Shown piece after piece: positions 47,957 to 54,658 of a stretch of 64,000 bases of DNA. A program made the translations under genes and the position numbers. The stretch's first letter is position 1, and the number at the start of each line of letters is the position of its first letter. The notes beneath the pieces were generated by a model, which was given only the letters and a program-made list of their open reading frames with translations, ran no database searches and was not told the origin of the DNA. The DNA is from Mucilaginibacter jinjuensis (GTDB lineage: Bacteria; Bacteroidota; Bacteroidia; Sphingobacteriales; Sphingobacteriaceae), in NCBI RefSeq assembly GCF_028596025.1, contig NZ_CP117167.1:2666001-2730000 (forward strand). The letters are read 5' to 3'.

Positions 47957-48046
47957 TTACTTAAGTCTTATTGCAATAATCTTAACAATAAAAAACAAAG
48001 GAGCTGCCTGAGCTACGATACCTGCGATTACAATTGCGTGATTCAT
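47957..48046 (-). CDS. 29-residue hydrophobic peptide (tandem copy 2)
   Basis: A 29-codon ORF encoding a single hydrophobic helix ending in basic residues. It shares IAGIVAQAAPLFFIVKIIA with the copy 42 nt upstream and begins MNHAIV. The near-identity of two adjacent ORFs supports translation. No antisense RNA was identified. Such peptides resemble type I toxins or small membrane regulators, but the function is unknown. Confidence 0.65.
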   Translation of the reverse strand: MNHAIVIAGIVAQAAPLFFIVKIIAIRLK

Positions 48047-48087
48047 GATTTCTAAAATTTAATTGTGAATGATTGATTTCGGTTTTA

Positions 48088-48180
48088 TTAGTTATTCAAT
48101 TTAGCGGCAATGATTTTAACGATGAAGAATAAAGGAGCTGCTTGTGCTACGATGCCTGCGATGATGATTGAAGTGTTCAT
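48088..48180 (-). CDS. 30-residue hydrophobic peptide (tandem copy 1)
   Basis: A 30-codon ORF encoding one hydrophobic helix, beginning MNTSII and ending KIIAAKLNN. It differs from the copy downstream mainly at the N- and C-terminal ends, while the core is identical at amino-acid level and many codons differ at the third position (for example GCT/GCA), a sign of selection for protein sequence. A strong 15-bp hairpin (48259-48294) lies upstream. Confidence 0.65.
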   Translation of the reverse strand: MNTSIIIAGIVAQAAPLFFIVKIIAAKLNN

Positions 48181-48258
48181 GATTTTATGTTTTAAATGTT
48201 TTAATAATGTTTGATGTATAGGTTAAGGCAAGTTCAATGCCGATCGCGAATAAAACTT

Positions 48259-48294
48259 AAAAATGGCCTTTAAATAACATTAAAGGCCATTTTT
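48259..48294. terminator. Perfect bidirectional hairpin upstream of the tandem peptides
   Basis: Arms 48259-48273 (AAAAATGGCCTTTAA) and 48280-48294 are a perfect 15-bp inverted repeat with A/T-rich ends, giving a T5 or A5 tail on each strand. It can terminate in either direction and insulates the peptide genes from the repeat region. Confidence 0.7.
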
Positions 48295-48373
48295 GTTTAC
48301 TGTGGAATATTTCCCCAAAAGAAAAAACGGGGAAAAAGTTGTGGAAATGGGGAAATTGTTACTTGCACGGCGT

Positions 48374-48504
48374 GGCGTTGCAAACGCCGTGAAGTATTGC
48401 GCACGCGATGCAATCGCGCGCGAGATTGCAGAACACATAAAAAGAAAAGGAACCTTGCGCGCGATTGCATCGCGTGCTTAAAACTTCATAGCGTTTGTAA
48501 CGCT
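48374..48504. repeat. GC-rich 48-bp inverted repeat with compensatory changes
   Basis: Two 48-nt arms (48374-48421 and 48457-48504) in opposite orientation match at 41 of 48 positions; the inner 21 nt (48401-48421 and 48457-48477) are identical. Each arm contains its own hairpin, GGCGTT-GCA-AACGCC in one and AGCGTT-ACA-AACGCT in the other. The G-to-A change in one side of the stem is matched by C-to-T on the other, keeping pairing. The 189-nt plus-strand open frame that covers it is a by-product. Confidence 0.8.
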
Positions 48505-48601
48505 TCTATTAATTCCTTCTTAATAGCACCATTACATCAGTAAATAGTACCAATACTTGCTAACGGTATGCCATACCTTTGCGCAAAATTTAAGTATTGT
48601 A

Positions 48602-49180
48602 ATGCGCCATTATATTAAAAGAAGATACCACCATACCAAACGTATTGTTTATACCGAAACCCTATTCGATTTTAAAGAACATGTATGGACTTTCATCGGG
48701 TCGTTTTTCGGTATTGGCCTAATCGGATTTATCAACAGCCATTATTTAACACCCGAGGCTAATATCTTTTTAATCGGTTCGTTTGGTGCGTCATCGGTGC
48801 TTATTTATGGTATTATCAATAGTCCGCTGGCACAGCCTCGTAATTTGATTGGCGGGCACGTAATATCTGCTTTTATTGGCGTACTGATCTATAAATTAAT
48901 TCCCGGTAACCTTTGGTTGTCGAGTGCCTTATCGGTATCGCTTTCTATCGTGGCCATGCAAATCACCAAAACATTGCATCCACCGGGCGGGGCAACGGCT
49001 TTGATAGCCAATTTACCATCAGCCAAAATTCAGGCGCTGGGTTTTATGTATGTAGTTAGTCCTGTTTTTAGTGGGGTGATGATTTTGTTGCTGGTGGCTA
49101 TTGTTTGTAATAATGCTACGTCTCATCGTAGTTATCCAAAAAATAAGCATTGGTATAGGGTTTGGAAGCGTAGCTATTAA
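48602..49180 (+). CDS. HPP family membrane protein
   Basis: A 192-residue protein from the ATG at 48602 (MRHYIKRRYHHTKR), with four hydrophobic helices and the family signature LHPPGGATAL between helices 3 and 4. HPP proteins are small integral membrane proteins; some relatives transport nitrite. The N-terminal Lys/Arg/His-rich stretch is cytoplasmic. It stands between the palindrome element and the Cys-rich protein genes. Confidence 0.88.
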   Translation: MRHYIKRRYHHTKRIVYTETLFDFKEHVWTFIGSFFGIGLIGFINSHYLTPEANIFLIGSFGASSVLIYGIINSPLAQPRNLIGGHVISAFIGVLIYKLIPGNLWLSSALSVSLSIVAMQITKTLHPPGGATALIANLPSAKIQALGFMYVVSPVFSGVMILLLVAIVCNNATSHRSYPKNKHWYRVWKRSY

Positions 49181-49229
49181 TATAATAAGGCTGTATAATA
49201 TTATACAATAAGCATACGTTATAGCATCA

Positions 49230-49556
49230 ATGAAAGTCATTGCTTTTATAATGGTTGCGTGTTTGGTTTTTCTTTCCTCAGTTCCGGGGAATGCCGAAAC
49301 TATGCATTCTTCTGTTATAAAAACCTGCTGCCATAAAATGCAGAAAAATATTCCCTGCAAACACGAACAGAAGAATGGTTGTGCAGATGGGATATGTAAT
49401 ACCATTTTATCGTGCGCTATGTGTGGCTTTTTAAAGGTCGACCCAACTACTGTTAATGCTATTGCGCCTGTTTTAAGGCAATTACTGTTAACAATCCACA
49501 ACGTTGGTGCGCCCTCTGGTTATTCACTCTCTATGTGGAACCCTCCGAAGGCTTAA
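49230..49556 (+). CDS. Cys-rich secreted protein, uncharacterised
   Basis: A 108-residue protein with a signal peptide (MKVIAFIMVACLVFLSSVPG) and seven Cys and several His in a compact segment (KTCCHKMQKNIPCKHEQKNG, then CADGICNTILSCAMCGF). The rest is hydrophobic-to-neutral. This spacing suggests metal binding or disulfides in the periplasm. It is followed 56 nt later by another Cys-rich secreted peptide on the same strand, suggesting a functional unit. Confidence 0.75.
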   Translation: MKVIAFIMVACLVFLSSVPGNAETMHSSVIKTCCHKMQKNIPCKHEQKNGCADGICNTILSCAMCGFLKVDPTTVNAIAPVLRQLLLTIHNVGAPSGYSLSMWNPPKA

Positions 49557-49612
49557 TAATACATCTGCCTAAATAAACAGGTAAATATTATTAAACATTC
49601 AAATTTAAAATC

Positions 49613-49807
49613 ATGAAAAAATTTCTTTTCATCACAGTTGTGATGCTATTCTCTATATGCGCTATCTCATTTGCTAACACACCTTGCTGCAACAGCAAAA
49701 TGAACCATTGCACTAAGTGTGCAAAATCTTGTACTAAACCTACTTGTACAGATTATTGCAGTAGTGGCTGTAAAAAGTCGGGAGAATGTGATAAGACGTG
49801 TAAATAG
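49613..49807 (+). CDS. Cys-rich secreted peptide, metallothionein-like
   Basis: A 64-residue peptide with a signal sequence (MKKFLFITVVMLFSICAISF) and a mature part of about 42 residues containing 10 Cys, in CC, CxxC and CxxxC spacings (PCCNSKMNHCTKCAKSC, CTDYCSSGCKKSGECDKTCK). It is followed at once by a strong terminator, which confirms a real gene end. A metal-binding or disulfide-rich role is inferred. Confidence 0.75.
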   Translation: MKKFLFITVVMLFSICAISFANTPCCNSKMNHCTKCAKSCTKPTCTDYCSSGCKKSGECDKTCK

Positions 49808-49808
49808 T

Positions 49809-49838
49809 AAAAAGGCCGCTCTTTAGAGCGGCCTTTTT
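49809..49838 (+). terminator. Terminator after the Cys-rich peptide
   Basis: The perfect 13-bp stem AAAAAGGCCGCTC (49809-49821) and GAGCGGCCTTTTT (49826-49838) has a TTTA loop. Confidence 0.92.
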
Positions 49839-49905
49839 ATGTACAATACGTTAGCTGTAGAAGATTCTTCGCTATCGCTCTGAATGACAAAAGGGAGCAA
49901 ATTAT

Positions 49906-50073
49906 TAAAGTACTACACCCACAACCGTAAATAACCTAACAATTGTGGCCTCTTGATTTTCGGGCAGCACTACATTGGCCACAGCAGGAACTTTAATAGA
50001 AAATAAAGCAGCCACGAGTTTTGGTTCTTTTTCGGCAAAAAGAACATCCACAGACGATTCATACCCACGCCGT
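49906..50073 (-). pseudogene. Possible C-terminal gene remnant
   Basis: A 55-codon open stretch with no start codon: it reads RRGYESSVDVLFAEKEPK, then LVAALFSIKVPAVANVV and ends VVGVVL before a stop. It looks protein-like, but a hairpin GTTCTTTTT/AAAAAGAAC (around 50024-50045) lies inside it, so it may instead be part of a structured repeat like the one at 47060. It lies in a 479-bp stretch otherwise without genes. Confidence 0.35.
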
Positions 50074-50184
50074 CATTCCTAATAGAATGCAGGTGTAGCC
50101 CAACCGCACCATGTTTTGAGCGCCTCAACATAACAGGCTTGTGCTCGTTTGTGTTGTTGGTAAGTTGTTGCTAATCGGTCTGAG

Positions 50185-50209
50185 ATTGCTTCGTACCTCG
50201 CAATGACGT
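50185..50209. repeat. Half REP-like unit, inverted CGTCATTGCGAGG type
   Basis: This 25-nt segment, ending in TCGCAATGACG, is the complement of one arm of the element at 63152, with the GAGGTACG variant found at 46953. The second arm is missing. Confidence 0.7.
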
Positions 50210-50237
50210 GGTATATTAGAGGTATTTTTAAAAACAA

Positions 50238-50265
50238 AAAGGGCCGCTCGAATGAGCGGCCCTTT
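50238..50265 (-). terminator. Terminator of the ABC-F gene
   Basis: The perfect 12-bp stem AAAGGGCCGCTC (50238-50249) and GAGCGGCCCTTT (50254-50265) has loop GAAT and a T-rich tail on the minus strand. It is 21 nt beyond the ABC-F stop at 50287. Confidence 0.9.
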
Positions 50266-50286
50266 CAATAATATTATAATAAGCTA

Positions 50287-51915
50287 TTATGCCATTGCAT
50301 ATAACTCTTCACGTTGTTTTTGTACAATGTCGCTGTTAATGTATTCGTCGTAAGTCATCAGTTTGTCGATGGTACCGTTAGGGGTTAGTTCTACTACGCG
50401 GGTTGCTACCGTTTCGGTAATCTCATGATCTCGCGAGGTAAACAGCATGGTGCCTTTAAAGTCTTTCATACCGTTGTTCAGCGCGGTGATCGATTCCAGG
50501 TCCAGGTGATTGGTTGGCTCGTCGAACATCAGCAGGTTGCCTTGTTGAAGCATCATGCGGCTAAACATACAGCGCATCTTTTCGCCTCCGGATAGTACCG
50601 TTGCTTTCTTCAATACCTCTTCGCCGGTAAATAACATACGGCCCAGGAAACTGCGGATAAACTGGTCGTCTTTTTCGCCTGGTGAGTACTCACGCAGCCA
50701 GTCTATCAGGTTTACATCTTTATCTTTAAAGTACTCGGCGTTATCAATCGGAATTTCGGCAATGTTAATAGTAACGCCCCATTTAAAAGTTCCGCGGTAA
50801 TCGGTATCCTCGCCAGATAATATTTTGTACAGTGCAGTAGTAGCTAAGCTGTTTTGCGACAGCATGGCAATTTTATCGCCTTTGTTAACTGTTAAGTTCA
50901 GATTGTCGAACAATACCTCGCCATTGGCTGTTTTACCCAAGCCTTCAATCTGAAGGATCTGATCACCTGCTTCGCGGGTCATCTGGTTAAACATAATGGC
51001 CGGGTATTTACGGTTCGATGGCTGGATCTCGTCTAGGTTGATCTTATCCAAGGCTTTTTTACGGCTGGTTGCCTGTTTAGATTTAGAAGCGTTGGCGCTA
51101 AAGCGACGGATGAAATCCTGCAGCTCTTTAACCTTGTCTTCCATCTTCTTGTTCTGGTCAGAACGTTGTTTCAAAGCCAATTGGCTCGATTGGTACCAGA
51201 ACGAGTAGTTACCGGTATAAGTGGTCATCTTACCAAAGTCGATATCCACCACGTGGGTACAAACCGTATCCAGGAAGTGCCTGTCGTGCGATACAACCAG
51301 TACAATGGCCTCATAACCTGCAAGGAAATCCTCTAACCAGGCGATGGTGTTAATGTCCAAATCGTTGGTCGGCTCATCCAGTAACAGGATGTCGGGTTTA
51401 CCAAATAAGGCTTGTGCTAATAATACACGTACTTTTTGGTTACCGTCAAGTTCTTTCAGTAGTTTATAGTGAAGGTCTTCTGTAATACCCAGGTTGCTTA
51501 GTAGGGTAGCGGCATTGCTTTCAGCATTCCAGCCATCCATTTCGGCAAATAAGTTTTCGAGTTCGCCGGCGCGTTCGCCATCGGCATCGGTAAAATCTTC
51601 TTTCAGGTATATCGCATCCTTTTCTTTCATGGTGCTATATAATTCCTTGTGGCCAATGAGTACGGTTTCAATAACCGGGAACTCATCAAACGCATAGTGG
51701 TTTTGTGTTAATACAGCCATGCGTTCCCCAGGTGTGAAGCTCACAGACCCCGAAGTGGGGTCAATTTCCCCCGATAGTATCTTTAAAAATGTGGATTTTC
51801 CTGCCCCATTTGCACCAATTATACCATAACAGTTGCCTTGTGTAAATTTTATGTTTACTTCTTCAAATAAAGTTCTCTTACCGTAACGTAAGGATAAATT
51901 GGATACCGTGATCAT
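50287..51915 (-). CDS. ABC-F family ATPase with a degenerate second site
   Basis: A 542-residue cytosolic ABC-F protein with two nucleotide-binding domains and a basic linker (RFSANASKSKQATSRKKAL) and no membrane segment. NBD1 has Walker A GANGAGKST and Walker B DILLLDEPTNDLD, but its signature is LDGNQ. NBD2 has signature LSGGEKMR and Walker B NLLMFDEPTNHLD, but its Walker A position reads LSQNSLATT and its switch position SRDHE instead of SHDR. Members act on the ribosome (EttA, Uup, YbiT). This one looks YbiT-like. Confidence 0.92.
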   Translation of the reverse strand: MITVSNLSLRYGKRTLFEEVNIKFTQGNCYGIIGANGAGKSTFLKILSGEIDPTSGSVSFTPGERMAVLTQNHYAFDEFPVIETVLIGHKELYSTMKEKDAIYLKEDFTDADGERAGELENLFAEMDGWNAESNAATLLSNLGITEDLHYKLLKELDGNQKVRVLLAQALFGKPDILLLDEPTNDLDINTIAWLEDFLAGYEAIVLVVSHDRHFLDTVCTHVVDIDFGKMTTYTGNYSFWYQSSQLALKQRSDQNKKMEDKVKELQDFIRRFSANASKSKQATSRKKALDKINLDEIQPSNRKYPAIMFNQMTREAGDQILQIEGLGKTANGEVLFDNLNLTVNKGDKIAMLSQNSLATTALYKILSGEDTDYRGTFKWGVTINIAEIPIDNAEYFKDKDVNLIDWLREYSPGEKDDQFIRSFLGRMLFTGEEVLKKATVLSGGEKMRCMFSRMMLQQGNLLMFDEPTNHLDLESITALNNGMKDFKGTMLFTSRDHEITETVATRVVELTPNGTIDKLMTYDEYINSDIVQKQREELYAMA

Positions 51916-51939
51916 TTTTCGCCTTAAACTTAATTAATA

Positions 51940-51947
51940 CAAAGGTA
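51940..51947 (-). promoter_or_regulatory. TACCTTTG -7 element of the ABC-F gene
   Basis: A TAnnTTTG match on the minus strand, 25 nt upstream of the ABC-F start codon at 51915. No -33 element stands out. Confidence 0.45.
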
Positions 51948-52184
51948 CGTTAATTAACAGTATTTTATAAGAATAACGGCTAAAAGGGGTGTTTTTATAA
52001 CAATTTATTAATAAAGATGTGGTTTTGTGTATTGGGGCTACCCTCACAGGTTGTGAGTTAAATTAACTTTAACGAAACATGAAAAACAAAATCAACGTAC
52101 TACATATTATACCAATAACCAATTATAAATTTTTTGGAATAACGTTTGCCTAACTTATTCTGAAATTAAACTAAAAGAAATAAA

Positions 52185-52265
52185 ATGATAACATTAATCG
52201 TAGGTCTTGTAGTAGCAAATGTTGTTGTTGCTGTTTACAAGATGAACCAAAGAAAAGTATACTAA
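52185..52265 (+). CDS. 26-residue hydrophobic micro-protein
   Basis: A 26-codon ORF that encodes MITLIVGLVVANVVVAVYK followed by MNQRKVY, one hydrophobic segment with a basic tail. It lies in the gap between the ABC-F gene and pyrE, with its own terminator (52333-52367). The palindrome CGGTATACCG (52269-52278) and a 12-bp hairpin (52277-52314) follow. Expression is not proven. Confidence 0.5.
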   Translation: MITLIVGLVVANVVVAVYKMNQRKVY

Positions 52266-52276
52266 ACCCGGTATAC

Positions 52277-52314
52277 CGTTAAATTGATCTGATGGGGTCA
52301 ACATCAATTTAACG
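52277..52314. other. Hairpin after the 26-residue ORF
   Basis: CGTTAAATTGAT (52277-52288) pairs perfectly with ATCAATTTAACG (52303-52314) around a 14-nt loop GATGGGGT-containing. It begins inside the palindrome CGGTATACCG (52269-52278). It could be part of a small RNA with the micro-protein gene. Confidence 0.4.
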
Positions 52315-52332
52315 AAAAGGATATATAAATAT

Positions 52333-52367
52333 AAAGTCCGTATGGCATGGCCACACGGACTTTTTTT
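52333..52367 (+). terminator. Terminator downstream of the 26-residue ORF
   Basis: AAAGTCCGT (52333-52341) pairs with ACGGACTTT (52355-52363), with an inner TGG/CCA pairing and T7 after. It is clear on the plus strand and supports a plus-strand transcript from the gap. Confidence 0.8.
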
Positions 52368-52386
52368 AGTTAAAAACTCTTTGTAA

Positions 52387-53028
52387 TTATTTACCCCAGG
52401 TTGCTGGGTCTTCACGCCATTTTTTCAGAACTTCCAGATCAGCAGTTTTAATATCGCCATGTTGCTCGGCATATTTTAAAAGTGCGCTGTAGTTTGATAA
52501 AGTTGAGAAGCGGCATTTAGCATTTTTAAAGTTATCGGCAGCTGCATCAAGCTCGTAAGTAAATATAGCGGCTAAACCTGCAACATTATATCCGGCTTCG
52601 CGCAAGGCTTCTACAGCCTGTAAGCTGCTTTTACCGGTTGATACCAGATCTTCAATTACCGCAACACGCTGGCCTGTTATAATTTCGCCCTCAATCATTT
52701 TGCCTGTACCGTGCTCTTTTGGTTTAGAGCGGACATAAATAAATGGCAAACCCAGTTCCTGCGCTACCAGTGCACCCTGTGGGATACCTGCTGTAGCCAC
52801 GCCGGCAATGCAATCAACAATACCAAATTCTTCTGATACCAAAGCCGTTAATTGCTGGCGGATGTAGGTACGGATAGATGGATGTGAAAGTGTAATACGG
52901 TTATCGCAATAAATGGGAGACTTCCAACCCGATGCCCATGTAAAAGGATTATTAGGTTGTAGTTTTATTGCTTTAATTTGCAGCAGAAATTCAGCTACCT
53001 GCTGTTCAATCTCAGTTTTATTAAACAT
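52387..53028 (-). CDS. pyrE: Orotate phosphoribosyltransferase PyrE
   Basis: A 213-residue enzyme of the de novo pyrimidine pathway that joins orotate and PRPP to make OMP. The PRPP-binding loop is VIEDLVSTGKSS, with KSPIYCDNRITLS and VRSKPKEHGTG (flexible loop). The length and N-terminus (MFNKTEIEQQVAEFLL) match the family, so the start at 53028 is credible. Its start codon overlaps that of the divergent Nudix gene by 2 nt, so its promoter must lie inside the Nudix coding sequence. Confidence 0.96.
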   Translation of the reverse strand: MFNKTEIEQQVAEFLLQIKAIKLQPNNPFTWASGWKSPIYCDNRITLSHPSIRTYIRQQLTALVSEEFGIVDCIAGVATAGIPQGALVAQELGLPFIYVRSKPKEHGTGKMIEGEIITGQRVAVIEDLVSTGKSSLQAVEALREAGYNVAGLAAIFTYELDAAADNFKNAKCRFSTLSNYSALLKYAEQHGDIKTADLEVLKKWREDPATWGK

Positions 53029-53665
53029 GGCTCAAAACTACAGAATTTATATCAACGATAAAGCGATTATTATCACAGAATCTGCACCCGAAAGTTCGGC
53101 GGATACGGATCAAATTGGTACACAGCAATTTGACTTTGCCAAAACTTATTACGAAGTGTTAAATTCTGCTAAACATACTTTCTTTATCGTTACCGACGAC
53201 GCTAAAGCTTTCCTGAAAAAGGTGGTTAAAAGCGTACCCTTAATTGAAGCTGCAGGCGGCCTTGTTAAGAATAAAAAAGGCGAATACCTGTTTATTTACC
53301 GTAACGATAAGTGGGATTTACCCAAAGGTAAGCTTGAAAAAGGCGAAACCGTACGTATGGGTGCTGTGCGCGAGGTAGAAGAGGAGTGCGGAATTGAGAT
53401 CGATAAATCGGGGGCCAAGATCTGCAAAACTTACCATGCTTACATTATTAAAGGCCAGGTGGTGATTAAAAAATCGCACTGGTATAAAATGAAGTATAAG
53501 GGCAAAGGAAAACTGGTGCCGCAACTGGAAGAAGGAATTACCGAAGCCCGCTGGTTTGATAAAGCACACACGGCAGAGATATTGGAAAATACCTTTCCCT
53601 CAATTACAGAAGTAATGGTGGTTAGTAAACTTATTAAAGACAGTCAAGCGCTGCCTTTGGGATAA
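53027..53665 (+). CDS. Nudix hydrolase
   Basis: A 212-residue protein from the ATG at 53027 (MAQNYRIYINDKAIIITES); the frame is open upstream into pyrE but that is antisense shadow. The Nudix box is GKLEKGETVRMGAVREVEEEC followed by GI, complete in Gx5Ex7REUxEExGU form. The N-terminal 80 residues precede the fold and are unusual in length. It hydrolyses a nucleoside diphosphate-X substrate that I cannot name. Its 3' end overlaps coaD by 32 nt. Confidence 0.88.
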   Translation: MAQNYRIYINDKAIIITESAPESSADTDQIGTQQFDFAKTYYEVLNSAKHTFFIVTDDAKAFLKKVVKSVPLIEAAGGLVKNKKGEYLFIYRNDKWDLPKGKLEKGETVRMGAVREVEEECGIEIDKSGAKICKTYHAYIIKGQVVIKKSHWYKMKYKGKGKLVPQLEEGITEARWFDKAHTAEILENTFPSITEVMVVSKLIKDSQALPLG

Positions 53666-54095
53666 ACTTGCTTACGTCGCCATTGTATTTCAAAATTTCG
53701 CGTACAATGGTTGAACTGATAGACGAGTAACCCGGTTTGCTCACAATAAAAATGCTTTCAATTTCGGGCGCCAACGCATGATTCATTTGTGCGATGGCCT
53801 TCTCATATTCAAAATCCGACACGGTACGGATCCCGCGGATCATATAGGCGGCATTAATGCTGCGGCAAAAATCGATAGTTAAACCTTCGTAAGCTACAAT
53901 ATGGAGCTTGGGTTCGTGCCCAAATACGGCCCTCAGTAATTCCTCGCGTTTACCAACTGTTAAGAAACCTTGTTTAGAGCTGTTAGCCCCAATGCCGATA
54001 TATACTTTATCGAACAATGGCAGCGAACGTTCAACAATATCAACATGCGCTTTGGTAACGGGATCAAACGAACCGGGAAACAGGGCTATTTTCAT
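53634..54095 (-). CDS. coaD: Phosphopantetheine adenylyltransferase CoaD
   Basis: A 153-residue enzyme of coenzyme A synthesis. GSFDPVTKAHVDIVERSL holds the nucleotidyltransferase motif, written TKAH here where TxGH is usual. SKPGYSSISSTIVREIL and RGIRTVSDFEYEKAIAQMN are conserved. The Gly-to-Ala substitution is unusual, but the rest is intact. It is third in an apparent DUF3822-rsmD-coaD order, 23 nt after rsmD. Confidence 0.93.
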   Translation of the reverse strand: MKIALFPGSFDPVTKAHVDIVERSLPLFDKVYIGIGANSSKQGFLTVGKREELLRAVFGHEPKLHIVAYEGLTIDFCRSINAAYMIRGIRTVSDFEYEKAIAQMNHALAPEIESIFIVSKPGYSSISSTIVREILKYNGDVSKFIPKAALDCL

Positions 54096-54118
54096 AGGGC
54101 TGATTTATTGGCTTAAAG

Positions 54119-54658
54119 TTAAGCTGTTTTTGTGAAGAATGAGAACGACGAATGCCCATATCTTCTTTGCTCTGTAAAAGCAGGGTGGTTGCTCAGGTTT
54201 TGCATAGATTGATGTTCAACGATCAGCAAACCCTCAGGTACTAACAAATTTCGATCAAACACAATTGTAGCGATCTCGGGGATGCGACTAATGTCGTACG
54301 GTGGATCTGCGAAAATAATATCGTATTGCTCAGTTTCCTGCTCCAGGTATTTAAAAACGTCTGCTTTAAAAGTTTTAATATTATCAAGCTTATGTTGCTT
54401 GGCAGTATCTGCAACATACTTTACGCAATGGAAACTACGATCTATACATAAAACAGATTCGGCATAGCGCGATGCAAATTCGAAACCCACATTGCCAGTA
54501 CCGGTAAACAGGTCGAGCACCTTAATACCTTCCAGTTCAACCTGGTTTTGCAGGATGTTGAAAAGGGCTTCTTTAGCCTTATCGGTAGTTGGCCGCACCG
54601 GCAAATTGGCGGGCGGATTAAGCTTTAACCCTTTTAGCTTGCCACCAATTATGCGCAT
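54119..54658 (-). CDS. rsmD: 16S rRNA (guanine(966)-N2)-methyltransferase RsmD
   Basis: A 179-residue SAM-dependent methyltransferase. LDLFTGTGNVGFEFASR is the SAM motif and DIIFADPPYD is the N2-guanine DPPY motif. MRIIGGKLKGLKL and RPTTDKAKEALFNIL at the start are the RsmD signature. It overlaps the DUF3822 3' end by 10 nt and precedes coaD, a common Bacteroidota arrangement. Confidence 0.95.
   Translation of the reverse strand: MRIIGGKLKGLKLNPPANLPVRPTTDKAKEALFNILQNQVELEGIKVLDLFTGTGNVGFEFASRYAESVLCIDRSFHCVKYVADTAKQHKLDNIKTFKADVFKYLEQETEQYDIIFADPPYDISRIPEIATIVFDRNLLVPEGLLIVEHQSMQNLSNHPAFTEQRRYGHSSFSFFTKTA

Noticed and set aside
48293..48481. 62-codon plus-strand open frame
   Set aside because: It is made entirely of the GC-rich palindromic repeat and adjacent hairpin; the encoded sequence mirrors the repeat.
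52079..52153. 24-codon ORF before the 26-codon ORF
   Set aside because: No hydrophobic pattern, codon or spacing support beyond chance.
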